A stretch of 20,402 nt of DNA from an uncultured Bacteroides sp. (GTDB taxonomy: Bacteria > Bacteroidota > Bacteroidia > Bacteroidales > Bacteroidaceae), in NCBI GenBank assembly GCA_902388495.1, contig CABMPP010000046.1:1-20402 (forward strand), given 5' to 3'. The position numbers and the translations under genes are program-made. The notes under the pieces were generated by a model. That model saw only the letters and a list, made by a program, of their open reading frames with translations. It had not been told where the DNA came from and searched no databases. Of the stretch, positions 8,291 to 15,242 are shown piece after piece (the first letter of the stretch is position 1; the number at the start of each line of letters is the position of its first letter).

Positions 8291-8330
8291 GATAGAGTGA
8301 TAAAACAGGCAATTTATCACTCTATCTTTT
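8291..8330 (+). terminator. Terminator of the GH13 gene, overlapping the 3' end of the convergent small gene
   Basis: A perfect 14-bp stem (8291-8304 with 8313-8326), 8-nt loop, then TTTT. The right arm covers the stop codon and last codons of the minus-strand gene ending at 8317. In the minus direction the sequence after the stem (CTATTTATTG) is less T-rich, so termination there is less certain. Confidence 0.85.
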
Positions 8331-8538
8331 CCCGCAACCTATACAGTCTTGTTATCGCCGCATTATAGAATGCATCCGGATAGTGCGCCTCTATATCACT
8401 CAAATTAGCCTCTACATATCGATTTACATCCACAATATTCTCAGCTTCACTCAATCTCAGTTCCTGGGGGAAAGATGCGGTTCTCGCCCACTCCATCAGC
8501 GCTTTAACGCTTTCTTCATCATATTTATATTCAGCCAT
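8317..8538 (-). CDS. Small hypothetical protein, helical and acidic
   Basis: 73 residues starting MAEYKYDEESVKALMEW. It has no cysteines, signal peptide or membrane segment. It looks mostly helical, with alternating acidic and hydrophobic residues, then HYPDAFYNAAITRLYRLREKIE at its end (positions 52-73). I do not recognise a functional family with confidence; it resembles the short conserved hypotheticals common in Bacteroidales. Support for its being real comes from the putative promoter box upstream (8557-8564), the A-rich region before the ATG, and the precise fit of its stop with the shared hairpin. It is convergent to the GH13 gene. Confidence 0.7.
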   Translation of the reverse strand: MAEYKYDEESVKALMEWARTASFPQELRLSEAENIVDVNRYVEANLSDIEAHYPDAFYNAAITRLYRLREKIE

Positions 8539-8556
8539 ATTTCACATATTTTCTCG

Positions 8557-8564
8557 CAAAGATA
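8557..8564 (-). promoter_or_regulatory. Putative -7 box for the small hypothetical gene
   Basis: TATCTTTG on the minus strand matches TAnnTTTG and lies 18 nt before the ATG at 8538. No matching -33 TTTG was found at the usual spacing. Confidence 0.5.
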
Positions 8565-8639
8565 TAACAATTACTAAAGTTATTTCCATCTGCGTGAACA
8601 AAATCTGAATTTGTCGTGTTATATAGATGTGTTTTTCAT

Positions 8640-8768
8640 AGTATTAGATATAAGATTAATTAAAAGACGTACCCGCTTGTGATAAGTAAGTACATCAAAA
8701 ACAGAAGCGTCTGTTTGATTGATAAATGTGTAAGGAGCATCGGTTTACCAGAGCCGATGCTTTTTTTT
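8640..8768 (+). ncRNA. Candidate small RNA: structured region ending in an orphan terminator
   Basis: The gene-free stretch 8565-8801 contains a hairpin at 8694-8719 (ten paired positions, a two-A bulge, loop AGCG) and then a terminator hairpin (8736-8743 with 8754-8761) followed by a T8 run. No plus-strand gene precedes it: the GH13 gene already ends at its own terminator and the intervening gene is on the other strand. The promoter of the next gene lies after this terminator. A short transcript starting somewhere around 8600-8660 would explain the arrangement, but I see no convincing promoter, so the 5' end given is a guess. Confidence 0.35.
8736..8768 (+). terminator. Orphan Rho-independent terminator
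   Basis: An 8-bp stem AGCATCGG/CCGATGCT with a 10-nt loop is followed by eight T. The T-run is on the plus strand only, so it serves a plus-strand transcript that has no annotated gene. Confidence 0.8.
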
Positions 8769-8782
8769 GCCCATCTATGCCG

Positions 8783-8809
8783 TTTGTTAGAAAAATTATC
8801 GTAATTTTG
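8783..8809 (+). promoter_or_regulatory. Promoter of the DUF2461-YhcH-glgB run
   Basis: TAATTTTG at 8802-8809 matches the -7 consensus exactly. TTTG at 8783-8786 is a -33 candidate, with a slightly short 15-nt spacer. The start codon is 26 nt downstream at 8836. Confidence 0.65.
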
Positions 8810-8835
8810 GCAAATGATTAGGAAAGAATTATGAT

Positions 8836-9501
8836 ATGAATATTCCAGTTATATTTCAATTTTTAAAAGAACTGTCCGCAAACAACAACCGTGAATGGTT
8901 CAACGCACATCGGGAACAATATGAAGCAGCCCGTAACGAGTTTGAGAACTTGCTCACCGTCATTATCTCCCGAATCTCTCTGTTCGACGAAAGCATCCGT
9001 GGTGTAGAGGCCAAAGACTGTACCTACCGCATCTATCGCGACACACGTTTCTCGGAAGACAAGACTCCCTACAAGACGCACCTCGGAGGCTACATCAACG
9101 CCAAAGGAAAGAAGTCCGACCACTGCGGCTACTACGTGCACCTGGAACCGGGAAACTGCCTGCTGGCAGGAGGAAGCTATTGCCTGCCTTCCCCGATACT
9201 GAAAGCAATACGGCAAGCTGTGTACGACAATATCGACGAGTTCCGGGGCATTGTGGAAGATCCTGCTTTCAAACAATACTTCCCTGTTATCGGAGATAAC
9301 TTCCTGAAAACAGCCCCGAAAGGCTTTCCTAAAGATTTTCCGTACTTGAAGTACCTGCAATGCAAGGAATATACCGTTGCCTGCAATCAGCCGGACAACT
9401 TCTTCCTCGCTCCCGATTTCCTGGATCGCATAGACGACATCTTCAAGCAAATGAAGCGTTTCTCCGATTTCATGAACTACACAATAGACGACTTTGAATA
9501 A
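8836..9501 (+). CDS. DUF2461 family protein
   Basis: 221 residues, close to the usual length of the family. Typical features are the start FLKELSANNNREWFNAHR (positions 9-26), then CTYRIYRDTRFSEDKTPYKT with the conserved R-D-x-R-F and K-T-P-Y-K-T blocks, and YYVHLEPGNCLLAGGSY. No signal peptide or membrane segment is present. The function of the family is not established. The start is the ATG at 8836; an ATG five bases upstream runs into a stop. It is first in a plus-strand run with the YhcH-type gene (37 nt later) and the branching enzyme. Confidence 0.9.
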   Translation: MNIPVIFQFLKELSANNNREWFNAHREQYEAARNEFENLLTVIISRISLFDESIRGVEAKDCTYRIYRDTRFSEDKTPYKTHLGGYINAKGKKSDHCGYYVHLEPGNCLLAGGSYCLPSPILKAIRQAVYDNIDEFRGIVEDPAFKQYFPVIGDNFLKTAPKGFPKDFPYLKYLQCKEYTVACNQPDNFFLAPDFLDRIDDIFKQMKRFSDFMNYTIDDFE

Positions 9502-9538
9502 TTTACCTATATTATAACTAACTTAAAACATTTGATTT

Positions 9539-9985
9539 ATGGTAGTAGACAGACTTGAAAACATAGAAAAATATGCTTCGCTGAATCCTCTGTTCGCCGA
9601 GGCCATCGCTTTCTTGAAATCGAACGATCTGAACGCTTTGGAAATTGGTAAAACAGAACTGAAAGGCAAAGATTTGCTGGTCAATGTAGCACAAACAAAC
9701 CCCAAGGCGAAGGAAGATGCCAAGCTGGAAACTCACAGAGATTTTATTGACATTCAGATTCCCCTGTCCGGTACGGAAGTAATGGGATACACAGCCGCCA
9801 AAGACTGCGTGCCTGCCGATGCTCCTTACAATGAAGCGAAAGACATCACTTTCTTCGAAGGATTGGCCGAGGACTATATTGCAGTGAAGCCCGGCATGTT
9901 TGCCATCTTCTTCCCACAAGACGGACACGCCCCCGGCATCACCCCCGAAGGTGTAAAGAAAGTGATTGTAAAAGTAAAAGCATAA
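9539..9985 (+). CDS. YhcH/YjgK/YiaL family protein (DUF386 cupin-like)
   Basis: 148 residues, the normal size. The family's metal-site pattern is visible: LETHRDFIDIQIPLSG (63-78) with E65, H66, D68 and D71, and FFPQDGHAPGI (124-134) with H130. Members form a beta-sandwich related to sugar-handling enzymes; the E. coli relatives are linked to sialic acid, where an anomerase activity has been described. The substrate here is not evident, and the neighbours (DUF2461 upstream, glycogen branching enzyme 30 nt downstream) point only loosely to carbohydrate metabolism. It is cytosolic, with no signal peptide. Confidence 0.9.
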   Translation: MVVDRLENIEKYASLNPLFAEAIAFLKSNDLNALEIGKTELKGKDLLVNVAQTNPKAKEDAKLETHRDFIDIQIPLSGTEVMGYTAAKDCVPADAPYNEAKDITFFEGLAEDYIAVKPGMFAIFFPQDGHAPGITPEGVKKVIVKVKA

Positions 9986-10015
9986 ATATATCAAATTACC
10001 CAAAACTCATCCTTT

Positions 10016-12025
10016 ATGGAAACATTGAATTTGATTAAAAATGACCCATGGCTGGAGCCGTTTGCCGATGCCATCAACGGACGTCATCAGCATGCCGTAG
10101 AAAAGGAAGCCGAATTGACCAACAAAGGGAAACAAACTCTGTCGGATTTTGCATCCGGTTACCTATACTTCGGCCTGCACCGCACGAACGACGGCTGGAC
10201 TTTCCGCGAATGGGCGCCCAATGCTACCCAAATCTTCCTTGTCGGCACTTTCAACGGCTGGAAAGAAGAAAAGAAATACAGCCTGAAGCGTAAAGCAGAT
10301 GGCATCTGGGAAATAAAACTCCCTGCCGATGCCATCAAACACGAAGACCTGTACAAGCTGATGGTACACTGGGATGGCGGCCAGGGCGAACGCATCCCTG
10401 CATGGGCCACCCGCGTAGTGCAAGATGAACAGACCAAGATATTCAGTGCACAAGTATGGGCACCGGAGAAGCCGTACAAAATGAAGAAACGTGCCTTCAA
10501 GCCGTCCATCGATCCACTGCTGATCTACGAATGCCACATCGGCATGGCACAGCAGGAAGAAAAGGTGGGAAGCTACAGGGAATTCCAGGAAAAGGTTCTT
10601 CCCCGCATAGCCAAAGAAGGCTACAACTGCATACAGATTATGGCCATCCAGGAGCATCCGTACTACGGTAGCTTCGGCTATCACGTATCCAGTTTCTTTG
10701 CAGCATCTTCCCGCTTCGGCACTCCGGAAGAACTGAAAGAACTGATCGACACCGCTCACAGCATGGGCATCGCCGTTATCATGGACATCGTTCATTCGCA
10801 TGCCGTAAAGAACGAAGTAGAAGGCTTGGGTAACTTTGCCGGTGACCCTAACCAATACTTCTACCCCGGCGGACGTCGCGAGCATCCGGCATGGGATTCA
10901 CTCTGCTTTGATTATGGTAAGAATGAAGTAATCCACTTCCTGCTGTCCAACTGCAAGTTCTGGCTGGAAGAGTATCACTTCGACGGCTTCCGCTTCGATG
11001 GCGTAACTTCCATGCTGTATTACAGCCACGGGCTGGGCGAAGCATTCTGCAACTACGGAGACTATTTCAACGGTCATCAGGACGATAACGCCATCTGCTA
11101 CCTGACGCTTGCCAACCGTGTAATCCACCAGGTTAATCCGAAAGCCATCACCATTGCCGAAGAAGTATCGGGCATGCCGGGACTGGCAGCCAAATACGAA
11201 GACGGTGGCTATGGATTCGATTATCGCATGGCCATGAATATCCCCGATTACTGGATCAAGACCATCAAAGAAAAGATTGACGAAGACTGGAAGCCGTCCA
11301 GCATGTTCTGGGAAGTGACCAACCGACGGAAGGATGAAAAGACAATCTCCTATGCCGAAAGCCATGACCAGGCCCTGGTAGGCGACAAGACTATCATTTT
11401 CCGTCTGATTGACGCCGACATGTACTGGCACATGCAGAAGGGAGACGAGAATTACGTGGTAAACCGCGGTATCGCCCTCCACAAGATGATACGCCTGCTG
11501 ACGGCCACTACCATCAACGGCGGCTACCTCAACTTCATGGGCAACGAATTCGGGCATCCGGAATGGATTGACTTCCCGCGCGAAGGTAACGGCTGGTCGT
11601 GCAAATATGCCCGCCGTCAATGGGACTTGGTAGACAATCAGAACCTGGCATACCACTACATGGGCGATTTTGATGCTGCCATGCTGGAAGTAGTGAAGAG
11701 TGTAAAGAGTTTCCAAAACACTCCGGTTCAGGAAATATGGCACAATGATGGCGACCAAATACTGGCATATATGCGTAAGGATTTAGTGTTCGTATTCAAC
11801 TTCAACCCCAAACAATCCTTCACGGATTATGGCTTCCTGGTTCCTGCCGGTTCCTATGAAGTAATTCTGAACACGGACAATCCGGCATACGGTGGCAATG
11901 GACTGACGGACGATACGATCAAGCATTTCACAATCCACGATCCGTTGTATAAGAATGAAAAGAAAGAATGGCTGAAGCTCTATATTCCTGCACGTACTGC
12001 AGTTGTATTGAGAAGAACCAAATAA
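10016..12025 (+). CDS. glgB: 1,4-alpha-glucan branching enzyme (GH13)
   Basis: 669 residues. The N-terminal carbohydrate-binding module (about 48-150: FREWAPNATQIFLVGTFNGW) is followed by the GH13 barrel: MDIVHSH (256-262), GFRFDGVTSM with the nucleophile Asp328, TIAEEVSGMPG with the acid/base Glu382, and AESHDQALVG with Asp451. The C-terminal beta domain starts near 580. The phrases YYGSFGYHVSSFFA and GGYGFDYRMAMNIPDYW make it closer to the eukaryote-like branching-enzyme group (GH13_8) than to E. coli-type GlgB. It introduces alpha-1,6 branches into glycogen in the cytosol. No glycogen synthase or phosphorylase gene is in the window. It ends 20 nt before a bidirectional terminator. Confidence 0.95.
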   Translation: METLNLIKNDPWLEPFADAINGRHQHAVEKEAELTNKGKQTLSDFASGYLYFGLHRTNDGWTFREWAPNATQIFLVGTFNGWKEEKKYSLKRKADGIWEIKLPADAIKHEDLYKLMVHWDGGQGERIPAWATRVVQDEQTKIFSAQVWAPEKPYKMKKRAFKPSIDPLLIYECHIGMAQQEEKVGSYREFQEKVLPRIAKEGYNCIQIMAIQEHPYYGSFGYHVSSFFAASSRFGTPEELKELIDTAHSMGIAVIMDIVHSHAVKNEVEGLGNFAGDPNQYFYPGGRREHPAWDSLCFDYGKNEVIHFLLSNCKFWLEEYHFDGFRFDGVTSMLYYSHGLGEAFCNYGDYFNGHQDDNAICYLTLANRVIHQVNPKAITIAEEVSGMPGLAAKYEDGGYGFDYRMAMNIPDYWIKTIKEKIDEDWKPSSMFWEVTNRRKDEKTISYAESHDQALVGDKTIIFRLIDADMYWHMQKGDENYVVNRGIALHKMIRLLTATTINGGYLNFMGNEFGHPEWIDFPREGNGWSCKYARRQWDLVDNQNLAYHYMGDFDAAMLEVVKSVKSFQNTPVQEIWHNDGDQILAYMRKDLVFVFNFNPKQSFTDYGFLVPAGSYEVILNTDNPAYGGNGLTDDTIKHFTIHDPLYKNEKKEWLKLYIPARTAVVLRRTK

Positions 12026-12038
12026 AGGGAACATACCT

Positions 12039-12082
12039 AAAAAAGAGAGGCAGATATCCGATTGAGATATCTGCCTCTTTTC
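12039..12082. terminator. Bidirectional terminator between glgB and the TPR gene
   Basis: A perfect 13-bp stem (12046-12058 with 12066-12078) and a 7-nt loop. It is followed by TTTTC in the plus direction and by a six-T tract in the minus direction (plus-strand A at 12039-12044). It serves both convergent genes. Confidence 0.9.
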
Positions 12083-12099
12083 TTGCTATGCTTTAATTC

Positions 12100-12813
12100 T
12101 TATTTCAATTGATTGTTGATGAAATCCAGCATTGTCTTTGCATTATCCATCATTTTCTTTTGAGCCGGCTTGTCGGCAGAGAGCAGCGGAATGAGCTTAT
12201 CCAAATATCCTTTGGCTTCCTTAAACTCTACTTTAGCCTTTTCAGCATCAGTCTTTAGAGTATTGGCGCCCTGGGCATAATAAAGAGAACCCAAGCTGTT
12301 GAGAGCATTTACATTGTCGGGCTGAATGGCGATTGCTTGTTTGTAAGCTTCCTCTGCTGCATCAACCTTCTTGGCCTTTTGTGCCATAATACCTTGGTTT
12401 ACATAATAAGTGGCATACAATTTTGTCAGAGTCTTGTTGCCGGGCACTGCTTCCAGGCCTTCCTTCAAAGTAGCAACGTACTCATCGTTTTTCTTCAAGT
12501 CTTTCAATGCACCGGCTTTGCCTATGTATGCATTAGCCAGATTATACTTTTTCTGTACGGCGATATCGAAATATTTCAAAGCCTCTGCCGGCTGCTTAAT
12601 CTTATCGGCACAAACGCCACAGTTATATGCAATTACAGAATCTTGATTGTTCGTTTGTGTCAAATAAGTACTAAATTTGGTATAGGCTTCCTGGTAGTTT
12701 TTGGCTTCAAGAGCCGCTTTACCTTCGTTGACCAATTGGGCAGGGTCAGCATTCTGCGCAAAAAAACTTGTGGCTGCACAACACAGTGCAATAGATAAGA
12801 TTAATTTTTTCAT
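12100..12813 (-). CDS. Secreted tetratricopeptide-repeat (TPR) protein
   Basis: 237 residues beginning with a Sec signal peptide (MKKLILSIALCCAATSFFAQ, likely cut after the alanine near 19). TPR-like helix pairs follow: about 31-60 (GKAALEAKNYQEAYTKFSTY), 62-95, 96-128 and 150-185 (AEEAYKQAIAIQPDNVNALN, then a GSLYYAQG turn). TPR arrays bind other proteins, so an exported scaffold or chaperone role is plausible; the partner is unknown. The last third (KEAKGYLDKLIPLL and KKMMDNAKTMLDFINNQLK) is helical and lysine-rich. It is monocistronic, with a consensus promoter upstream and the shared terminator downstream. Confidence 0.9.
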   Translation of the reverse strand: MKKLILSIALCCAATSFFAQNADPAQLVNEGKAALEAKNYQEAYTKFSTYLTQTNNQDSVIAYNCGVCADKIKQPAEALKYFDIAVQKKYNLANAYIGKAGALKDLKKNDEYVATLKEGLEAVPGNKTLTKLYATYYVNQGIMAQKAKKVDAAEEAYKQAIAIQPDNVNALNSLGSLYYAQGANTLKTDAEKAKVEFKEAKGYLDKLIPLLSADKPAQKKMMDNAKTMLDFINNQLK

Positions 12814-12842
12814 ATGCTTTAATTAATTTAAAAGTTGATTCC

Positions 12843-12873
12843 CAAAGTTAGCTTACTATGACATAGAAGCAAA
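12843..12873 (-). promoter_or_regulatory. Consensus Bacteroides promoter of the TPR gene
   Basis: On the minus strand, TTTG (12870-12873), a 19-bp spacer and TAACTTTG (12843-12850) match both boxes and the ideal spacing. The transcript would start near 12836, about 23 nt before the ATG at 12813. Confidence 0.85.
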
Positions 12874-12919
12874 ACCTTTTTACTTTTTTTGAGGTTTTTA
12901 GTATAGCCGTAACAAGTGT

Positions 12920-12944
12920 TACTTTACGTAAACAGTGTAAAGTA
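12920..12944. repeat. 8-bp inverted repeat in the junction region
   Basis: TACTTTAC (12920-12927) and GTAAAGTA (12937-12944) are perfect inverted copies around a 9-nt centre. It could be an operator or a weak hairpin. It sits between the TPR promoter and the 22-bp repeat array, and its role is unknown. Confidence 0.4.
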
Positions 12945-12956
12945 TTTATAGGTAAA

Positions 12957-13044
12957 GCGAAATAGATGATGTATTCGGGGCAAACAGATAATGCGTTAGG
13001 CTGAAACAGACGGTCTGTTTCGATGCAACAGATGATGCGTTTCG
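12957..13044. repeat. Four tandem copies of a 22-bp semi-palindromic repeat
   Basis: Four adjacent units of exactly 22 bp (starting 12957, 12979, 13001, 13023) share the core GAAACAGATGATGCGTTTCG with differences in each copy. The unit is itself an imperfect palindrome (GAAAC...GTTTC). The third copy contains a perfect 9-bp inverted repeat, 13003-13011 with 13013-13021. There is no spacer DNA between copies, so it is not a CRISPR array. It lies in the gene-free stretch between the TPR promoter and the integrase. Confidence 0.8.
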
Positions 13045-13075
13045 TCAGTGGTGCAGATATGGTAGAATTTCAGAA

Positions 13076-13126
13076 ACAAGAAAGCCGCACGTATTTGAAA
13101 ATCAAACATTTGCGGCTTTTACTTGT
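13076..13126. terminator. Terminator-like hairpin in the junction region
   Basis: AAAGCCGCA (13081-13089) pairs with TGCGGCTTT (13111-13119). The pairing extends outward through ACAAG/CTTGT (13076-13080 with 13122-13126) after a 2-nt bulge, and inside through TTTG/CAAA. The T-run after the stem is short in either direction and no gene ends nearby, so it may be a remnant or part of the junction rather than an active terminator. Confidence 0.5.
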
Positions 13127-13253
13127 GATTCCGTTGCGATTAAATATATAAAATCAATAGAAATCAATTAATATGCTAATCCATTGTGAAATAAGTTGTT
13201 TTAAAACTTTATAATTGTATTATATTGCATAAGATTTTATTAAATCGCATATT

Positions 13254-13301
13254 TGCGGACAAAAAACAAATGGTTTGTCCGCACATGCTTATCATGCGGA
13301 C
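13254..13301. promoter_or_regulatory. Triple alternating inverted repeat before the integrase start
   Basis: TGCGGACAAA (13254-13263) and TTTGTCCGCA (13274-13283) form a perfect 10-bp inverted repeat with a 10-nt centre. A third copy, TGCGGAC (13295-13301), lies 14 nt before the ATG. The middle arm can pair with either neighbour, so two exclusive hairpins are possible. A weak -7 box, TATAATTG (13210-13217), would place all three in the mRNA leader. They could equally be binding sites for the integrase or an excision factor. Confidence 0.5.
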
Positions 13302-13314
13302 TAAAATATTTCAT

Positions 13315-14715
13315 ATGGCAAAGATAAATATAACTCTATCATCGTTGATTAATGATTCCGGTAAAAGTGAAATCCTTTTTCGGATCAATATTAATAGAGA
13401 TATAAGAATAAGGGTGAAATCCGGTATATTTGTATATCCAAATAGGTTCAAAAATGGCGCCATTACTCTTCCACGATTGGAAGATGGAAAAGGAACACGA
13501 AAAAACATGTTAGAAGCCAGCATCGCATTGGCAAATCTAACTACAACAATCATTAATTTCATTGAAACCAGCAAAAATGCGACAAAAGAAGATTTGGTTT
13601 TATTAATCGACAAATTTCACAACCCACAAAAGTATATTGTTGAAGAGAAACGGAAAGAATCCATGTGCAGTATATTCCGACAGTATGTTGACGGATGGCT
13701 AAATACAGGTGTAATAGGTCCCGGTAGAAAGAAGCATTACGATGTAGTCATACGAGAATTGACGAGATTCTTCATCATCAACGGAATTGATGGATTACCG
13801 GTTGATGAATTCAATAAGGAGTATATTCTAAAGTTCCGTGAGTTTTTGCGTAAAGAATATACCTTGGTCGAAAAATATCCCGAACTATATACAGAAATGA
13901 ACAAACGGAATATACCATCAAAGGAAAGGAGCCAAAATACAATTGCTGAAAAGCTTTTGTTACTTCAAGCATTCATGGTAGAGCTCGAGAGTAATGATGT
14001 GATCCCTGTATCTCCATTCCGCAAAATAGGAAAGGAAAAAGAGGCTATAATAAAGCAGCAATACGATGAACCTATTTTCCTGACTAAAGCAGAATTTAAT
14101 GCAGTCTTGACTAAAGATTGTCCTAAAGCATTGCAACGGGTAAAAGATATATTTATAGTACAATGCTGCTTCGGTTGCCGTGTTGGAGACTTTAGGCGGC
14201 TTACCTTTGACAATATAGGCGTTGAAGAAGGAATACCTTATATTCATTATCTGCCCCAGAAAACACACAAGGATGGACTTATACGTACCGAGATAAAAAC
14301 TCCTATAATTAGAATTGCCTATGATATTATTATGAAGTACAAGGATGAACTACCAAATAATGCCTTACTCCCCTATTATCCTGATGGTAATGGTGAAACT
14401 GGATATAATTATCAGATAAAAAAATTACTTGAATACTGTGAGATAAGCCGGAAAGTAGCAATATTCAGTACGGCATTGGGGACTAACGAATATAAATCGA
14501 TCTATGAAGTTGCAAGCAGCAAACTCGCTCGTAAAACTCATGTCGATTTGATGAACAAGGTGCAAGTTAATAAATATGCCGCGGGACTTCATGCGAAGAA
14601 TAGTGGTGCAGTAGATAGATATACCAATATGGGAGTTAAAGAACGTTTTGTCCTTATGTGCGCGGCATTTGGATGTGAACCATACAAAGTAGATAATGAA
14701 TTACGCCCTATTTGA
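13315..14715 (+). CDS. Tyrosine recombinase / phage-type integrase
   Basis: 466 residues from the ATG at 13315 (MAKINITLSSLINDSGKSE). The open frame extends 30 codons upstream, but the inverted repeats lie there and the A-rich stretch before this ATG fits a Bacteroides start. Residues 1-100 match the Arm-binding domain of Bacteroidetes integrases, about 115-235 the SAM-like core-binding domain, and about 255-450 the catalytic domain. Catalytic residues are Arg289 (GCRVGD), a Lys in QKTHKDG (316-319), Arg406 (KLARKTH), His426 (LHAKNSG) and the nucleophile Tyr436 (AVDRYTNMG). The box II histidine is lysine here (K403), a known variant. It catalyses site-specific integration and excision and lies near one end of the element. 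Confidence 0.93.
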   Translation: MAKINITLSSLINDSGKSEILFRININRDIRIRVKSGIFVYPNRFKNGAITLPRLEDGKGTRKNMLEASIALANLTTTIINFIETSKNATKEDLVLLIDKFHNPQKYIVEEKRKESMCSIFRQYVDGWLNTGVIGPGRKKHYDVVIRELTRFFIINGIDGLPVDEFNKEYILKFREFLRKEYTLVEKYPELYTEMNKRNIPSKERSQNTIAEKLLLLQAFMVELESNDVIPVSPFRKIGKEKEAIIKQQYDEPIFLTKAEFNAVLTKDCPKALQRVKDIFIVQCCFGCRVGDFRRLTFDNIGVEEGIPYIHYLPQKTHKDGLIRTEIKTPIIRIAYDIIMKYKDELPNNALLPYYPDGNGETGYNYQIKKLLEYCEISRKVAIFSTALGTNEYKSIYEVASSKLARKTHVDLMNKVQVNKYAAGLHAKNSGAVDRYTNMGVKERFVLMCAAFGCEPYKVDNELRPI

Positions 14716-14783
14716 GTTATCATACTTAGTGAACTACCGCTAAACTGAAGATTTAGGGATTTTCAAATGCAATTTTTTATAAA

Positions 14784-14811
14784 TTGTCCGACACTTTTTT
14801 GGTTATGTTTT
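14784..14811 (+). promoter_or_regulatory. Possible promoter of the small gene after the integrase
   Basis: TTG at 14784-14786 and TATGTTTT (14804-14811, one mismatch to TAnnTTTG) are separated by 17 nt. Transcription would start near 14818, supporting the ATG at 14848 rather than earlier in-frame starts. Confidence 0.4.
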
Positions 14812-14847
14812 GTAGAAGCAATGTCGCATCTACATAAAAATAATATT

Positions 14848-15069
14848 ATGGACAGAATTATTAAAAATTGCTCATGCTCATTACAGGTATGGTGGGGTGA
14901 TGAACCGGTTTACGAAGAAAGAAACATCTACTTCAACAACAAAAAAGAAGTAAAAGAGTACTTAAATGGGAAACTACAATCCTACAAAGGAGAGATGATT
15001 GAGTGCTATGTTTACCAATATCAGAAAGGTAAGCCTCACGAGGCACTTGTCGTTCTTGAAATTAAGTAA
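14848..15069 (+). CDS. Small hypothetical protein of the mobile element
   Basis: 73 residues beginning MDRIIKNCSCSLQVWWG. Earlier in-frame ATGs at 14767 and 14821 exist, but the putative promoter and the A-rich stretch before 14848 favour the later one. The sequence alternates aromatic and charged residues (YEERNIYFNNKKEVKEYL, MIECYVYQYQKGKPHE) and looks like a small alpha/beta fold. No signal peptide or membrane segment is visible. I do not recognise the family. It lies between the integrase and the SOS operon on the same strand, with a weak terminator after it. Confidence 0.6.
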   Translation: MDRIIKNCSCSLQVWWGDEPVYEERNIYFNNKKEVKEYLNGKLQSYKGEMIECYVYQYQKGKPHEALVVLEIK

Positions 15070-15079
15070 TTAGTAAAAG

Positions 15080-15109
15080 AGAGGGGCAGCTGGATAAACT
15101 ACCCCTTTC
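15080..15109 (+). terminator. Possible terminator after the small element gene
   Basis: A stem of nine pairs with one mismatch (15080-15089 with 15099-15108, GGGG/CCCC core) and a 9-nt loop is followed by only a short T-run. It would isolate the small gene from the SOS operon. Confidence 0.45.
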
Positions 15110-15242
15110 ACAAATTCTCTACCTATATAACCTATTCTACCTCAGATATAATTATTCAACGCAAATGAGAACATCTTTTTAGCTTTCATAAAAATCACAA
15201 ATGTAAGCAACTTGATATGGTTCTCTTTGTTTATACGTTCAA

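Noticed and set aside
10898..11758. Minus-strand open frames opposite glgB (also 10163-10885)
   Set aside because: glgB is unmistakable on the plus strand and these have no promoter or start context.
12957..13044. CRISPR array
   Set aside because: Repeats abut with no spacers, units differ from each other, and no cas genes are near.
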